Shown: positions 1 to 8,157 of the stretch, piece by piece
How positions within the stretch are numbered: the first letter of the stretch is position 1
Layout of the letters: each line of letters begins with the position of its first letter
Source of the DNA: an uncultured Clostridia bacterium
Lineage (GTDB): Bacteria; Bacillota; Clostridia; Christensenellales; UBA1242
Assembly: GCA_934746515.1 (NCBI GenBank)
Contig: CAKVFH010000005.1
Span: 1-64,000, forward strand
Length of the DNA stretch: 64,000 bases
Direction of reading: 5' to 3'
Position numbers and translations under genes: made by a program
The notes under the pieces: model-generated
Database searches by the model: none
Told to the model about the DNA's origin: nothing
Seen by the model: the letters and a program-made list of their open reading frames with translations, nothing else

Positions 1-88
1 TGGCGGAAGGTTAGGGATTCGAACCCCAGATAGCTTGCACTATGCCAGTTTTCAAGACTGGTGCATTCGACCGCTCTGCCAACCTTCC
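1..88 (-). tRNA. tRNA-Ser (anticodon TGA)
   Basis: On the minus strand the sequence folds as a type II tRNA with a long variable arm. The acceptor stem GGAAGGT pairs with ACCTTCC, followed by discriminator G and an encoded CCA at positions 3-1. The anticodon loop CTTGAAA carries TGA, which reads UCA and related serine codons. The T-loop GGTTCGAATCC is intact. The gene ends at the window edge, so its terminator lies outside. Confidence 0.97.
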
Positions 89-126
89 ATTTGTTTTCTG
101 TTTTTGTTAACTGCTTAACAATGGCT

Positions 127-155
127 AGTATATAGAATTTTTTGCCAAAAATCAA
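127..155 (-). promoter_or_regulatory. Probable promoter of tRNA-Ser
   Basis: On the minus strand TTGATT (155-150), a 17-base spacer and TATACT (132-127) lie about 40 bases upstream of the mature tRNA 5' end. A small palindrome (GTTAAgcaGTTAAC) falls in the short 5' leader. Confidence 0.55.
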
Positions 156-260
156 GTGTTTTTTTAAAATAAATCAAAAATACATTAAAAAGATTGATGG
201 AAGGCAATTGTAAGTTTGAAAAGAGTGAAATAGCGTGTTATGGCAAAAAGCTTTTTGAAA

Positions 261-500
261 AGTAAAAAGATGTTAATATTGATTGTGTTACTATTAAGGT
301 TGTAACAAAACTGGCTTAATGTGTTTTTGTATTGATTGAAAAGAAAAAGATGTCAATATTGATTGTGTTACTATTAAAGTTGTAACAAAATTGGCTTAAT
401 ATGTTTTTGTATTGATTGAAAAGAAAAAGATATCAATATTGATTGTGTCACTGTTAAAGTTGAAACGAAATTGGCTAAATGTGTTTTGGGACTGATTAGA
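261..500. repeat. Three-copy 80-bp tandem repeat
   Basis: Copies span 261-340, 341-420 and 421-500 in exact 80-base register. Copies 1 and 2 differ at only a few bases; copy 3 is more diverged, mostly in its second half. Copies 1 and 2 contain the inverted repeat TGTTAC-N10-GTAACA, which is decayed in copy 3. The period is not a multiple of three and no frame stays open, so the repeat is not coding. Confidence 0.9.
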
Positions 501-613
501 TTTGTGAGATAAAGAAAAAGAATGTCGCGGGGTGTCAAAAAGTGACAAATAAACTTTGAAAAGGAGAGAGTCTACTGCCTAGATATTATAAAAGTTAAAT
601 ATGAAAAATAAAA

Positions 614-645
614 ACATCCACCAATGTTAGGCGGGTGTTTTTTTT
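614..645 (+). terminator. Orphan intrinsic terminator, usable on both strands
   Basis: ACATCCACC (614-622) pairs with GGCGGGTGT (630-638), with one A-C mismatch and one G-U pair, and is followed by eight T. A T-rich tract also follows on the minus strand, so it may end minus-strand transcripts from the gene at 830-2470. No plus-strand gene precedes it. Confidence 0.55.
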
Positions 646-829
646 AATAGCTTGAGTGAATTTATTGATTATAAACATGACTAGACTCTATATATAAACG
701 ATATTGCAAATAGCATTGCGATAATGTTGCTTGTTGTGTTATTGGTTGCGCTGAATTATTGAAGGTTAGGCTATTTAGATTTTAAAACTTACCGCGTGCT
801 TGTTTTATGATGTTATGGATTTGTATGTT

Positions 830-2470
830 TTAGGCTAGTGTTGGCATAAATGTTGTTGAGTTGTTCCAGCCGTTGAAGGTTGAAGAAAGTTCGCTGATAT
901 AAGTTGAATTTGAAATGCAAAATTCAACAAGATATTCGTTATAGTTGTAGTCATAAAGGTTTACGAACTGCAAGTTTGTGTTGTTATATTTGAAGTTTCC
1001 TGGCAAGAACAGACAATAGTTTTCTTGTTTTGTTGATATCCATGATTCTGTGCCTGTTATTGCGCTGATTTTGCAATTGATTCTTGATGAATTAACATTG
1101 ATTACGCCAGAGAAAAAGTTGCTTTTTATATTTGAAATATTTTTGTTTGAAGAGTCTTGGACGAATCCTGCAATTCCACCAAAAGAACCATCTGATGAAC
1201 TATATGAAGTGTTATTTATGCTTGAATAGATTGCTCCGTTTGAGCAACATTTGTTGAAATATGAATTATTGCTTAATCCTATAACACCGCCAACATATAT
1301 GTTTGCTGGTTTTATGATTTCTGTTAAGTTTGTTGAGATTGTTGCGTGACAAGAGATGCCTGAAATAACTGATGAGTTTGTGCTGTAACCAACGAGTCCG
1401 CCGACGCATAAAGTGTAGTCTAAATTATTGTTTATTAAAATATTGCAAGTATTTTTTACTTCGACATTGTTTATTGTTGTGGCTTCGATTTTTCCGGCTA
1501 AAATTCCGCAAGAAATTTGTGATTCGCTTGAGAATTCGTATGGAATTGAAAGCATGATATTATCAAAAACAACATTGTTGATTTTTGCAAGCACTGTGTG
1601 TCCAAAAAATCCCATATAGTTGAAATCGTCGTCATCTTCAGGCTCTATTATTGCGTTTGAAATTGTATATTTATTTCCGTTAAACACACCAGTGAATGCT
1701 TTTGATGCGGAACCTAGTGGGGAAATTGTTTCGTTTTTACAATCAATATTTTTGGTTAAATTGATTTCATAGTTTAAATATTGACTACTTGAAAATACGC
1801 GTTTTAAAGTTGAATAAGAATCGACATTGATTGTTTTTCTTGCGTTTTTGTCACCAAAAATTGCGCCTGTAAAAACTGAACTAATTAGCAAAAACATGCC
1901 AAACATTATAAGAATAAATACTGCAATAACGGCTGAAACTTTTGTTATAGAAGTTTTTTGCTGTTGAATTTGTTCTTCGCGCTTTTGGTTGGCACTGATG
2001 ATTTTCTTTTGTCGATTTTTTTCGCGTTTCAACAGGTCAATTTTTGAAAGTTCGCTTTCAACGATTGTGTAGTCATCGGCTTGAGCAAGACTTAAAGCAT
2101 AGTGTGCATATTGAAGATAATCATCATTTTCTGGCAGTTCGTTTAAGTTTTGCGTTTTTGCTTTCACAACGCCCAAGTAGCCTTTATAGTTGTTTTCATC
2201 AAGTTCAATAGCTCGTTTGAAACAGCCTTCAGCTTTTTCATATTCCGCTTTATAAAGATATGTTTCACCTTGTTTTAGTGCATCTTGAGCCATCATCTTT
2301 TGCTCTAGATTTTTTGGTGTAAATTTCTCGGTGAAAGCAATATCTTTTTCATCCAAAATATCAGAGATTAAAAATGTGCTACCACAATGGATGCAGGTGG
2401 CAGAGTGAGACTCTGTGTTAAGTGACATATTTGCGCCACAGTTTTTACATTTTAGTGTAATATAAGACAT
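830..2470 (-). CDS. Zinc-ribbon / TPR membrane protein with GLUG-like surface domain
   Basis: 546 residues of unknown function. The N terminus is a zinc ribbon with CxxC pairs at Cys8/Cys11 and Cys26/Cys29, followed by a TPR-like helical stretch around residues 60-110 and a charged, Gln-rich segment. One strong membrane segment lies near 175-205. The extracellular part (about 210-546) has Gly-rich GLUG-like repeats, with motifs such as GGLVGYST, GGVIGLSN and GGIAGFVQ, expected to form a beta-helix. The start is set by AAGGAG seven bases upstream. A cytoplasmic zinc ribbon joined to an outer beta-helix suggests a sensor or a surface protein; this is inference. Confidence 0.85.
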   Translation of the reverse strand: MSYITLKCKNCGANMSLNTESHSATCIHCGSTFLISDILDEKDIAFTEKFTPKNLEQKMMAQDALKQGETYLYKAEYEKAEGCFKRAIELDENNYKGYLGVVKAKTQNLNELPENDDYLQYAHYALSLAQADDYTIVESELSKIDLLKREKNRQKKIISANQKREEQIQQQKTSITKVSAVIAVFILIMFGMFLLISSVFTGAIFGDKNARKTINVDSYSTLKRVFSSSQYLNYEINLTKNIDCKNETISPLGSASKAFTGVFNGNKYTISNAIIEPEDDDDFNYMGFFGHTVLAKINNVVFDNIMLSIPYEFSSESQISCGILAGKIEATTINNVEVKNTCNILINNNLDYTLCVGGLVGYSTNSSVISGISCHATISTNLTEIIKPANIYVGGVIGLSNNSYFNKCCSNGAIYSSINNTSYSSSDGSFGGIAGFVQDSSNKNISNIKSNFFSGVINVNSSRINCKISAITGTESWISTKQENYCLFLPGNFKYNNTNLQFVNLYDYNYNEYLVEFCISNSTYISELSSTFNGWNNSTTFMPTLA

Positions 2471-2593
2471 TTTCTCTCCTTATTCTGCTTTATAGTAATA
2501 TAATAAAGAATTTTGATTTATTTGTAAAATAAATTTGACAAAATTTAATTTTTTAACAAGCAATGATTCAAACTAATAATACTGGATAATCGT

Positions 2594-2627
2594 TTGACAA
2601 GGATTTTGTAAATAATTAAACTATAAA
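2594..2627 (+). promoter_or_regulatory. Possible promoter with very short leader
   Basis: TTGACA (2594-2599) is a perfect -35. Candidate -10 boxes are TAAACT (2617-2622, spacing 17) and TATAAA (2622-2627, spacing 22). Either would start transcription only about 2-8 bases before the ATG at 2637. There is no ribosome binding site. Confidence 0.4.
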
Positions 2628-2636
2628 TATAGAAAA

Positions 2637-5600
2637 ATGAGAAAAAATATAAATAAATTTAAAGCAATTTTATTGATTTTGGTGTCACTGTTTTCGGCGA
2701 CAGGCTTTTTTGGCATAAAATTTGGTGGGGTACAGGCAGATAAATCTTCTGCATATTATTATGAATTAGATTCATCTTATCTTCAAGCACTTGCAAGTGA
2801 TACCGAGGCGCTTGATTCAACATATAATCTCGCAAATTTATATCCGCTGGTTAATGAAAATCAGACAGATTCAGGGTTTTGCTGGATGTACACATCGCTT
2901 AAATCGCTTGAAACTGCGCTGATGATTCAAAGAAATGAATATTATAATTTTTCTGAAGTTGGCATGGCATATTTAAACTATGCATACAAATTGGAAAATG
3001 GGCAGTCGGCAACTTTCAATGCGGGTGGCAATTTTGAATCGTTTGTAAATTGCTATCAAGATGTTGGTTTTGTTTTTGAAAGTGATTTTTCAAACACTGA
3101 ATACGAAAGCATGAACTTGAGTTCCGATCGTTTGGAATATTATAGCTATGTTAAAAATTATGCTACAAAAGAGTTAAATTCGATAATAAAACCTTATCAG
3201 ATTTCAAATCTTTCATATTTCTCAAGTTTAACAACCAGTGCTAAACGCAATGTTGTTAAAAGATTTATTAAAAGATATGGTTCAGTTTTTTGTGGAATAG
3301 AAGGTGGTTCATCTGTTGGATGTTTTTATAGCGATAACAGTGCGCAAGATATTTCTGACGGAATTTACACCTTTTATGATTATGATAGAACGAGACATCA
3401 AGATGTTTCAAGTTATAGACCACTAACTGAAAACCATGCGGTTAGTATTATTGGTTGGAATGATGATGTTCGTTTCGGTTCTGAAAAAGGTGCATTTATT
3501 GTAATGAACAGCTGGGGGTTTGAATCAAATTCTTTGTCATTTTTTTACATTCCATACAGCTACATTAACTGCTATTCAACATTTAAAGGATTTATTTGTG
3601 ATGATTCAGCACAAACAGATATTTCAGTTGAAAGCGCCCAGCATTCAAGTTTTACAACAAATATTTTAACCGGTTCAAATGAACTTAAAAATTTCTTCTG
3701 TTATGATGATGAAATTGCGATTACTTATAAATTGAATTTGCTATCACTTGAAAACATGAAAGTGAAAGTTACAAGTGGAAAGACTGATTTTTCAGATAGA
3801 TTCAATATTGTATTTAACAACACAAATAAAACAATTTTTGTCGAGCTTCAAAAAGGTTCAGAATTTTATGGCGGAAACTATACAATAAGTTTTTATAATG
3901 ACGGCGCTCTTGTTGGGAAAAGGGAACTATTTGTTTATTCTGCCACAGAAATTGGAAACTTTAGGGTTAATACAGAAACAAAACTTGATTCTTATGCACT
4001 TAACAATGCTTTTTTAAACAAAGATGACATTGCAACAATAAATCTTTCTGGACCAGTTGATTATTATTTTCTGTCATTCAACCTTGCAAATATTTGTAAT
4101 TATTCAACGATTATGCTAAGTGAAAAAAGTGTGAATTGGAAAGATTTAAACTTTGAAATCAATGAGATAAGTGTTGTTTCTTCAAATGCAAGCCATGAAG
4201 CATTAAACTATAGTAATGAAGAATTGAAAATGCTGTTTTACAAAAACACAAACAGTGTTCAAGGAAACAGATTTGTGATTCAGATTGGCTATGGTTTGAC
4301 ATTATCAAAGTTTAAAAACACGCTGGTTAAATTTAAAATTAAAATTGATTCAGTGCTTTACGATTGTTCAAGAGAATACACAATAAATATGTTTGTGTCA
4401 GATGATGTTAATGCAAAAACTTCAGATTTATATTCAATCAACTATGTTCTAAATGATGGTGAAAATGACTCGCGAAACATTACAAAATATCCTAATTTTT
4501 GGCGTACAAAAACAAACGTACTAGGTGAACCAGAAACCGTTTCAACCGACATGACCGAAGTTCAGCTTTATGCACCAACAAAGATTGGTGCGAACTTTAT
4601 GGGCTGGTATTTAACAGAAGATTTTTCAGATGAGCCAATTATAAAGTTTGACAAGACATTGACTGGAAATATCACGCTTTATGCAAGATGGGATGAAATT
4701 GCAACTGATTATTTTGGCATTGATTTAAGTTTGGTGGCGGTGAGTGACTATGAAGGTGTTTCAAAGAGTTTGAGCGACACGATTATTTATGGTGATTCAA
4801 TTGTTATCAGACTGAATTTTACAGAAAAAACTGCACTTAATGGCTACAGTTATAGTGTTAATTATTTCTTTAATGGCACAAGTTTGGTTGATGGATATTT
4901 GACTGGCAATTATCAAGACTTTAACTTGAATTTCCCAGATTTAAAAAGCGGAAATCAAACATTTAGAATAAAAGTTATTGTTGCGATTGCCAAAAACTTG
5001 TCTGTTACAAAAGAAGCGACAATTGGTGTTAGTATTGCAAAAAAACATGTTGGATTTTCTTTTGAAGATTTGAATAAAGTTTACGACGGAACTGTTCAAA
5101 AGCCAACTGTTGTTATGACTGAAGATTTTTACAGTGAAGACAAGTTAGGCAAGACTCAAGATGAATTGTTTGTTTTGAAATGCGACCAAATTGCAAAAAA
5201 TGTTGGCTCGTATAACTATTATATTTCAGAGCTTTTGAATAACAATTATGAATTCGATGAAAACTCCGCAAAATGCACCTTTGAGATTGAGAAAAGGGGA
5301 ATTTTGTTAAGCTGGAAGAATTATAATCACACTTATGATGGCAGAAACCATTTTCCAGAATATGAAGTTTTGGGAATAGTTGATGGCGACAATGTTTCAT
5401 TTGCTTTCACTATTGATGAATGTATCAATGCTGGATCTTACACAATAAACATTAAACCAGAGACAATTTCAAACAGCAACTATCAAGTGGGTGCTGTTGA
5501 AGATTTTACATTTGAAATCAAAAAAGCAGAAATAAGAATTATTATGCATAATGCCACAGATCGTGTTCAAACAAAAACTGCAAAAAGAATAGTTCCAACA

Positions 5601-6041
5601 TTCACAGTTATCGGAAATTATTATTCGGTTGAAGATTTGGATTTAAATGTTATTTCGGAAGGCAGAGTTTCGCAAAACAGCGGGACATATTCTATCACTT
5701 GCGAAGTTAGAAACCGAAACTATTCTGCAACTGTTCAAAAAGCGACCTATACTCTCACAGGCTATTATTATGTTTACTATCAGCTTTCAAACGGAAACAC
5801 TTACGCAGAGAGAGTTGAAGAAGGTCAATCGCCAACGGGTGTAACCAAAAAAGATTTGAATGCGCCAGTGTTTAGCAAGATTACATATTCTGAAGACTAT
5901 GTTGTAAATGGCGACGATATTTATGTTTTAGTCACACTAAAAGATTATTCAGCAACAGCTTACAGCTTGATATTTGTTGGAGTTTTTGCAATCGTTTGCT
6001 TGATTGTGTATTTGAAAAAACGCGAGAGTAAAGTTAGATAA
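2637..6041 (+). CDS. Secreted papain-fold (C1A) cysteine protease with InlB-like and MBG/YDG repeats
   Basis: 1134 residues. A signal peptide covers about residues 1-35. The peptidase C1A domain shows the full catalytic set: Gln76 and Cys82 with papain spacing, His267 in ENHAVSIIGW and Asn291 in VMNSWG. It is followed by beta-sandwich-like sequence, one InlB B-repeat (about 600-683, with GANFMGWYL and ITLYARW) and MBG/YDG-type repeats with KVYDGT and HTYDGR. A C-terminal membrane anchor (about 1103-1125) ends in a basic tail. The protein is therefore probably anchored to the membrane with its protease outside. The start has no ribosome binding site. Confidence 0.9.
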   Translation: MRKNINKFKAILLILVSLFSATGFFGIKFGGVQADKSSAYYYELDSSYLQALASDTEALDSTYNLANLYPLVNENQTDSGFCWMYTSLKSLETALMIQRNEYYNFSEVGMAYLNYAYKLENGQSATFNAGGNFESFVNCYQDVGFVFESDFSNTEYESMNLSSDRLEYYSYVKNYATKELNSIIKPYQISNLSYFSSLTTSAKRNVVKRFIKRYGSVFCGIEGGSSVGCFYSDNSAQDISDGIYTFYDYDRTRHQDVSSYRPLTENHAVSIIGWNDDVRFGSEKGAFIVMNSWGFESNSLSFFYIPYSYINCYSTFKGFICDDSAQTDISVESAQHSSFTTNILTGSNELKNFFCYDDEIAITYKLNLLSLENMKVKVTSGKTDFSDRFNIVFNNTNKTIFVELQKGSEFYGGNYTISFYNDGALVGKRELFVYSATEIGNFRVNTETKLDSYALNNAFLNKDDIATINLSGPVDYYFLSFNLANICNYSTIMLSEKSVNWKDLNFEINEISVVSSNASHEALNYSNEELKMLFYKNTNSVQGNRFVIQIGYGLTLSKFKNTLVKFKIKIDSVLYDCSREYTINMFVSDDVNAKTSDLYSINYVLNDGENDSRNITKYPNFWRTKTNVLGEPETVSTDMTEVQLYAPTKIGANFMGWYLTEDFSDEPIIKFDKTLTGNITLYARWDEIATDYFGIDLSLVAVSDYEGVSKSLSDTIIYGDSIVIRLNFTEKTALNGYSYSVNYFFNGTSLVDGYLTGNYQDFNLNFPDLKSGNQTFRIKVIVAIAKNLSVTKEATIGVSIAKKHVGFSFEDLNKVYDGTVQKPTVVMTEDFYSEDKLGKTQDELFVLKCDQIAKNVGSYNYYISELLNNNYEFDENSAKCTFEIEKRGILLSWKNYNHTYDGRNHFPEYEVLGIVDGDNVSFAFTIDECINAGSYTINIKPETISNSNYQVGAVEDFTFEIKKAEIRIIMHNATDRVQTKTAKRIVPTFTVIGNYYSVEDLDLNVISEGRVSQNSGTYSITCEVRNRNYSATVQKATYTLTGYYYVYYQLSNGNTYAERVEEGQSPTGVTKKDLNAPVFSKITYSEDYVVNGDDIYVLVTLKDYSATAYSLIFVGVFAIVCLIVYLKKRESKVR

Positions 6042-6055
6042 ATTGCATTAAGTCC

Positions 6056-6084
6056 TTGCAAAAATCAAGTTATTGTGTTATCAT
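6056..6084 (+). promoter_or_regulatory. Promoter of asnS
   Basis: TTGCAA (6056-6061), a 17-base spacer and TATCAT (6079-6084) lie between the upstream stop codon and the terminator hairpin. Transcription would start near 6091 and run through that hairpin before asnS. Confidence 0.6.
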
Positions 6085-6095
6085 GATTTCGTAAA

Positions 6096-6209
6096 ATGGT
6101 TGGTTTTGATAAACTTAACTGTTTTAGTGAATCTTATCTAAATTTCCACAGGTTCACCAAAACCTGTGGTTTTATTTTAAGGGGTATTTATGGAAAGAAT
6201 AGAGATTAA
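6096..6209 (+). CDS. Possible asnS leader ORF (37 codons)
   Basis: An open frame begins at the ATG eleven bases after the -10 box, runs through the terminator hairpin and overlaps the first 20 bases of asnS in another frame. It holds Asn codons at positions 8, 16 and 35, which is not clearly above the genome's normal Asn content. It has no ribosome binding site, so translation would be nearly leaderless. It may be fortuitous. Confidence 0.25.
   Translation: MVGFDKLNCFSESYLNFHRFTKTCGFILRGIYGKNRD
6146..6178 (+). terminator. Intrinsic terminator in the asnS leader
   Basis: CCACAGGTT (6146-6154) pairs perfectly with AACCTGTGG (6161-6169), followed by TTTTATTTT. It ends directly at the asnS ribosome binding site AAGGGG, so no promoter can fit between it and the gene. 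It either attenuates asnS or ends the upstream gene with readthrough. GGTTTTG at 6102-6108 can pair with CAAAACC at 6158-6164 and would compete with it. Confidence 0.8.
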
Positions 6210-7581
6210 AAAAATTTACGAATCACCTGAAAAATTTGAAGGCGCTTTGGTTAAGGTTGCTGGCTGGGTTAGATCAGCTCGTGGTGGAAAATCTTTTGGT
6301 TTTCTTGATCTTAACGACGGCTCATCATTCAAAGGCATACAAGTTGTTTTTGATGCTGACAAGCTTTCAAATTTTGATGAAATTTCAAAGCTTAACACCG
6401 GATCTTCTGTTGAATGTGAAGGCGTGCTTGTTATGACTCCGGAAGCAAGACAACCTTTTGAAATCCAAGCAAAGCAAGTTAATGTTATTTGTGCAACAGA
6501 TGCTGACTATCCACTTCAAAAGAAAAAAATGACTCTTGAATTTTTGCGTGAACAAGCATACTTAAGACCAAGAACAAACACTTTTTCTGCAGTGTTTAGA
6601 ATTAGAAGTGTTGCAGCAATGGCAATTCACACCTATTTTCAAGATCATGGCTATGTTTATGTCAACACTCCACTCATCACAACAACTGACTGCGAAGGCA
6701 GCGATCAAATGTTCAAAATCACAACATTAAACTTTGACAATCTTCCAATGACAGAAGACGGCAAGGTTGACATGAGCCAAGATTTGTTTGGCAAAAAGGC
6801 TTATGTTACAGGTTCTGGGCAACTTCATGGTGAAGCTTTTGCTCTTGCTTTTGGCAAAATTTACACCTTTGGACCAACATTTAGAACAGAAAATTCTAAC
6901 ACAAAAACTCATGCCAACGAATTTTGGATGATTGAACCAGAAATTGCTTTCTGCGATCTTGACGGACTTATGGATATTGAAGAAGATATGCTTAAGTTTG
7001 TTGTTAAAACTGTTCTTGAAAAATGCCCAGACGAACTTGCATTCCTTGACAAAAATGTTCAAAATGGACTTATTGAAAAACTTGAAAAACTTGTTTCAAG
7101 CAATTTCACAAGAATTTCACATCACGATGTTATTGATATCTTGAAAAAAGCTGATGTAGACTGGGAATTCAAACCAGAATACGGCGAAGATATTGCAAAA
7201 GAGCATGAAAAATATATCACTTCTTATTTCAATGGACCTGTCTTTATTACCAATTGGCCAAAAGATATCAAGGCGTATTACATGAAGCAAAATCCAGACG
7301 GCAAAACAGTTGCTGCTGTTGATTTGGAAGTTCCTGGCGCTGGTGAGCTTATGGGCGGAAGCCAAAGGGAAGAAGACTATGACAAAATTTGCAAGCGTTG
7401 CGAAGAACTTGGTGTTGACACCCAGCCAATTGACTGGTTCTTGAACCTTCGTAAATTTGGCAGTGTTGTTCATTCAGGTTTCGGCATGGGCTTTGAGCGT
7501 CTTGTCATCTACCTAACCGGGGTTGAGAATATTAGAGATTGTATACCATTTCCTAGAACTCCAAATAACTGCGACTACTAA
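6190..7581 (+). CDS. asnS: Asparaginyl-tRNA synthetase
   Basis: 463 residues, the normal length for bacterial AsnRS. It has an N-terminal OB-fold anticodon-binding domain (about 1-110) and a class II catalytic core with motif 2 around FGPTFRTENSNTKTHANEF and motif 3 GFGMGFERLVIYLTG, ending in the typical IRDCIPFPRTP tail. It charges tRNA-Asn directly; a tRNA-Asn gene lies at 30828-30902. The ATG is placed by AAGGGG eight bases upstream. The leader contains a terminator (6146-6178), which suggests attenuation, but there is no T-box. Confidence 0.97.
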   Translation: MERIEIKKIYESPEKFEGALVKVAGWVRSARGGKSFGFLDLNDGSSFKGIQVVFDADKLSNFDEISKLNTGSSVECEGVLVMTPEARQPFEIQAKQVNVICATDADYPLQKKKMTLEFLREQAYLRPRTNTFSAVFRIRSVAAMAIHTYFQDHGYVYVNTPLITTTDCEGSDQMFKITTLNFDNLPMTEDGKVDMSQDLFGKKAYVTGSGQLHGEAFALAFGKIYTFGPTFRTENSNTKTHANEFWMIEPEIAFCDLDGLMDIEEDMLKFVVKTVLEKCPDELAFLDKNVQNGLIEKLEKLVSSNFTRISHHDVIDILKKADVDWEFKPEYGEDIAKEHEKYITSYFNGPVFITNWPKDIKAYYMKQNPDGKTVAAVDLEVPGAGELMGGSQREEDYDKICKRCEELGVDTQPIDWFLNLRKFGSVVHSGFGMGFERLVIYLTGVENIRDCIPFPRTPNNCDY

Positions 7582-7709
7582 ATTAGGGCTAAAATTGGCC
7601 ATGATGCTTTGAAATTTCAAAGAAAACCAAACAGTCATTTACTAAAATGTAAACTCCTGTCTGGTTTTCTTTTTATTTCTCGCCTGATAGCCAATTTTAA
7701 CCCTAATTA
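7581..7709. repeat. Foldback unit A1 with outer arms
   Basis: Outer arms 7581-7599 and 7691-7709 are 19 bases long and complementary with one mismatch. Inside, 7619-7634 pairs with 7657-7672 (16 pairs, one mismatch) around core 7636-7656 with loop TAAAAT. The left side also contains the perfect palindrome CTTTGAAATTTCAAAG. The first bases overlap the asnS stop codon region. Confidence 0.85.
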
Positions 7710-7730
7710 TAAGTAACAAACGAAAGTTGC

Positions 7731-7792
7731 GAGAAAATTAACACTCATTTACCATTTAGTAAACTCGTGCGTAAACTCACTCTTATTTTCTT
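7731..7792. repeat. Foldback unit B1
   Basis: GCGAGAAAAT near 7729-7738 pairs with ATTTTCTTGC on the right (one G-U pair). CAC/GTG closes the core CATTTAC (7746-7752), loop CATTTA, GTAAACTC (7759-7766). A second GTAAACTC follows at 7771-7778, which makes the right arm longer. Confidence 0.7.
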
Positions 7793-7838
7793 GCCTGAAT
7801 ACCGATTTTTGTCTTGATTGCATCGGCTATTTTGCGGG

Positions 7839-7911
7839 CATGATGCATTGAAATTTCAAAGAAAACCAAACAGTCATTTACTAAAATGTAAACTCCTGTC
7901 TGGTTTTCTTT
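7839..7911. repeat. Foldback unit A2
   Basis: Near-identical copy of unit A1 at offset 239, including the 16-pair stem and loop TAAAAT. Its left flank is different: CCGAT...ATCGG instead of the 19-base outer arm. Confidence 0.85.
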
Positions 7912-7967
7912 TTATTTCTCGCCTGATAGCCAATTTTAACCCTAATTATAAGTAACAAACGAAAGTT

Positions 7968-8034
7968 GCGAGAAAATTAACACTCATTTACCATTTAGTA
8001 AACTCGTGCGTAAATTCACTCTTGTTTCTTGCCT
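7968..8034. repeat. Foldback unit B2
   Basis: Copy of B1 at offset 239, with core CATTTAC at 7985. The right arm has a C-to-T change and a small deletion (TTGTTTCTTGCC), so the outer stem is weaker than in B1. Confidence 0.75.
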
Positions 8035-8086
8035 GGCAATCAAATTTTGGCTCGATTACATCGGATAAAAATGGCATTGATTCTTC

Positions 8087-8157
8087 GAAAATAAAGAGCT
8101 ATAAAACATAGTCATTTACTACATTGTAAACTCCTATGCTTTCTAGCTCTTATTTTC
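8087..8157. repeat. Foldback unit C
   Basis: The outer stem pairs 8087-8101 with 8144-8157 (14 pairs with one bulged A). CATAG (8107-8111) pairs with CTATG (8134-8138). The core is CATTTAC (8113-8119), loop TACATT, GTAAACTC (8126-8133). The outer stem sequence is unrelated to units A and B although the core is the same. Confidence 0.85.

Larger units (their letters stand above)
89..829. other. Gene-free stretch with tandem repeats
   Basis: No open reading frame with a convincing start is visible on either strand. The stretch holds the tRNA-Ser promoter, three 80-bp tandem repeats, a small hairpin TGTCAaaaagTGACA near 532-546 and a bidirectional terminator-like hairpin at 614-645. The remainder is AT-rich sequence in which I see nothing. 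Confidence 0.7.

Noticed and set aside
6727..7062. 111-codon minus-strand frame within asnS
   Set aside because: Antisense shadow of a clear asnS gene; no start signals.
7618..8157. Type I toxin peptides on the minus strand of the foldback array
   Set aside because: The 13-19 codon frames after each ATG are not similar to each other, the AGGAG-to-ATG distance is too long, and hydrophobicity is not consistent.
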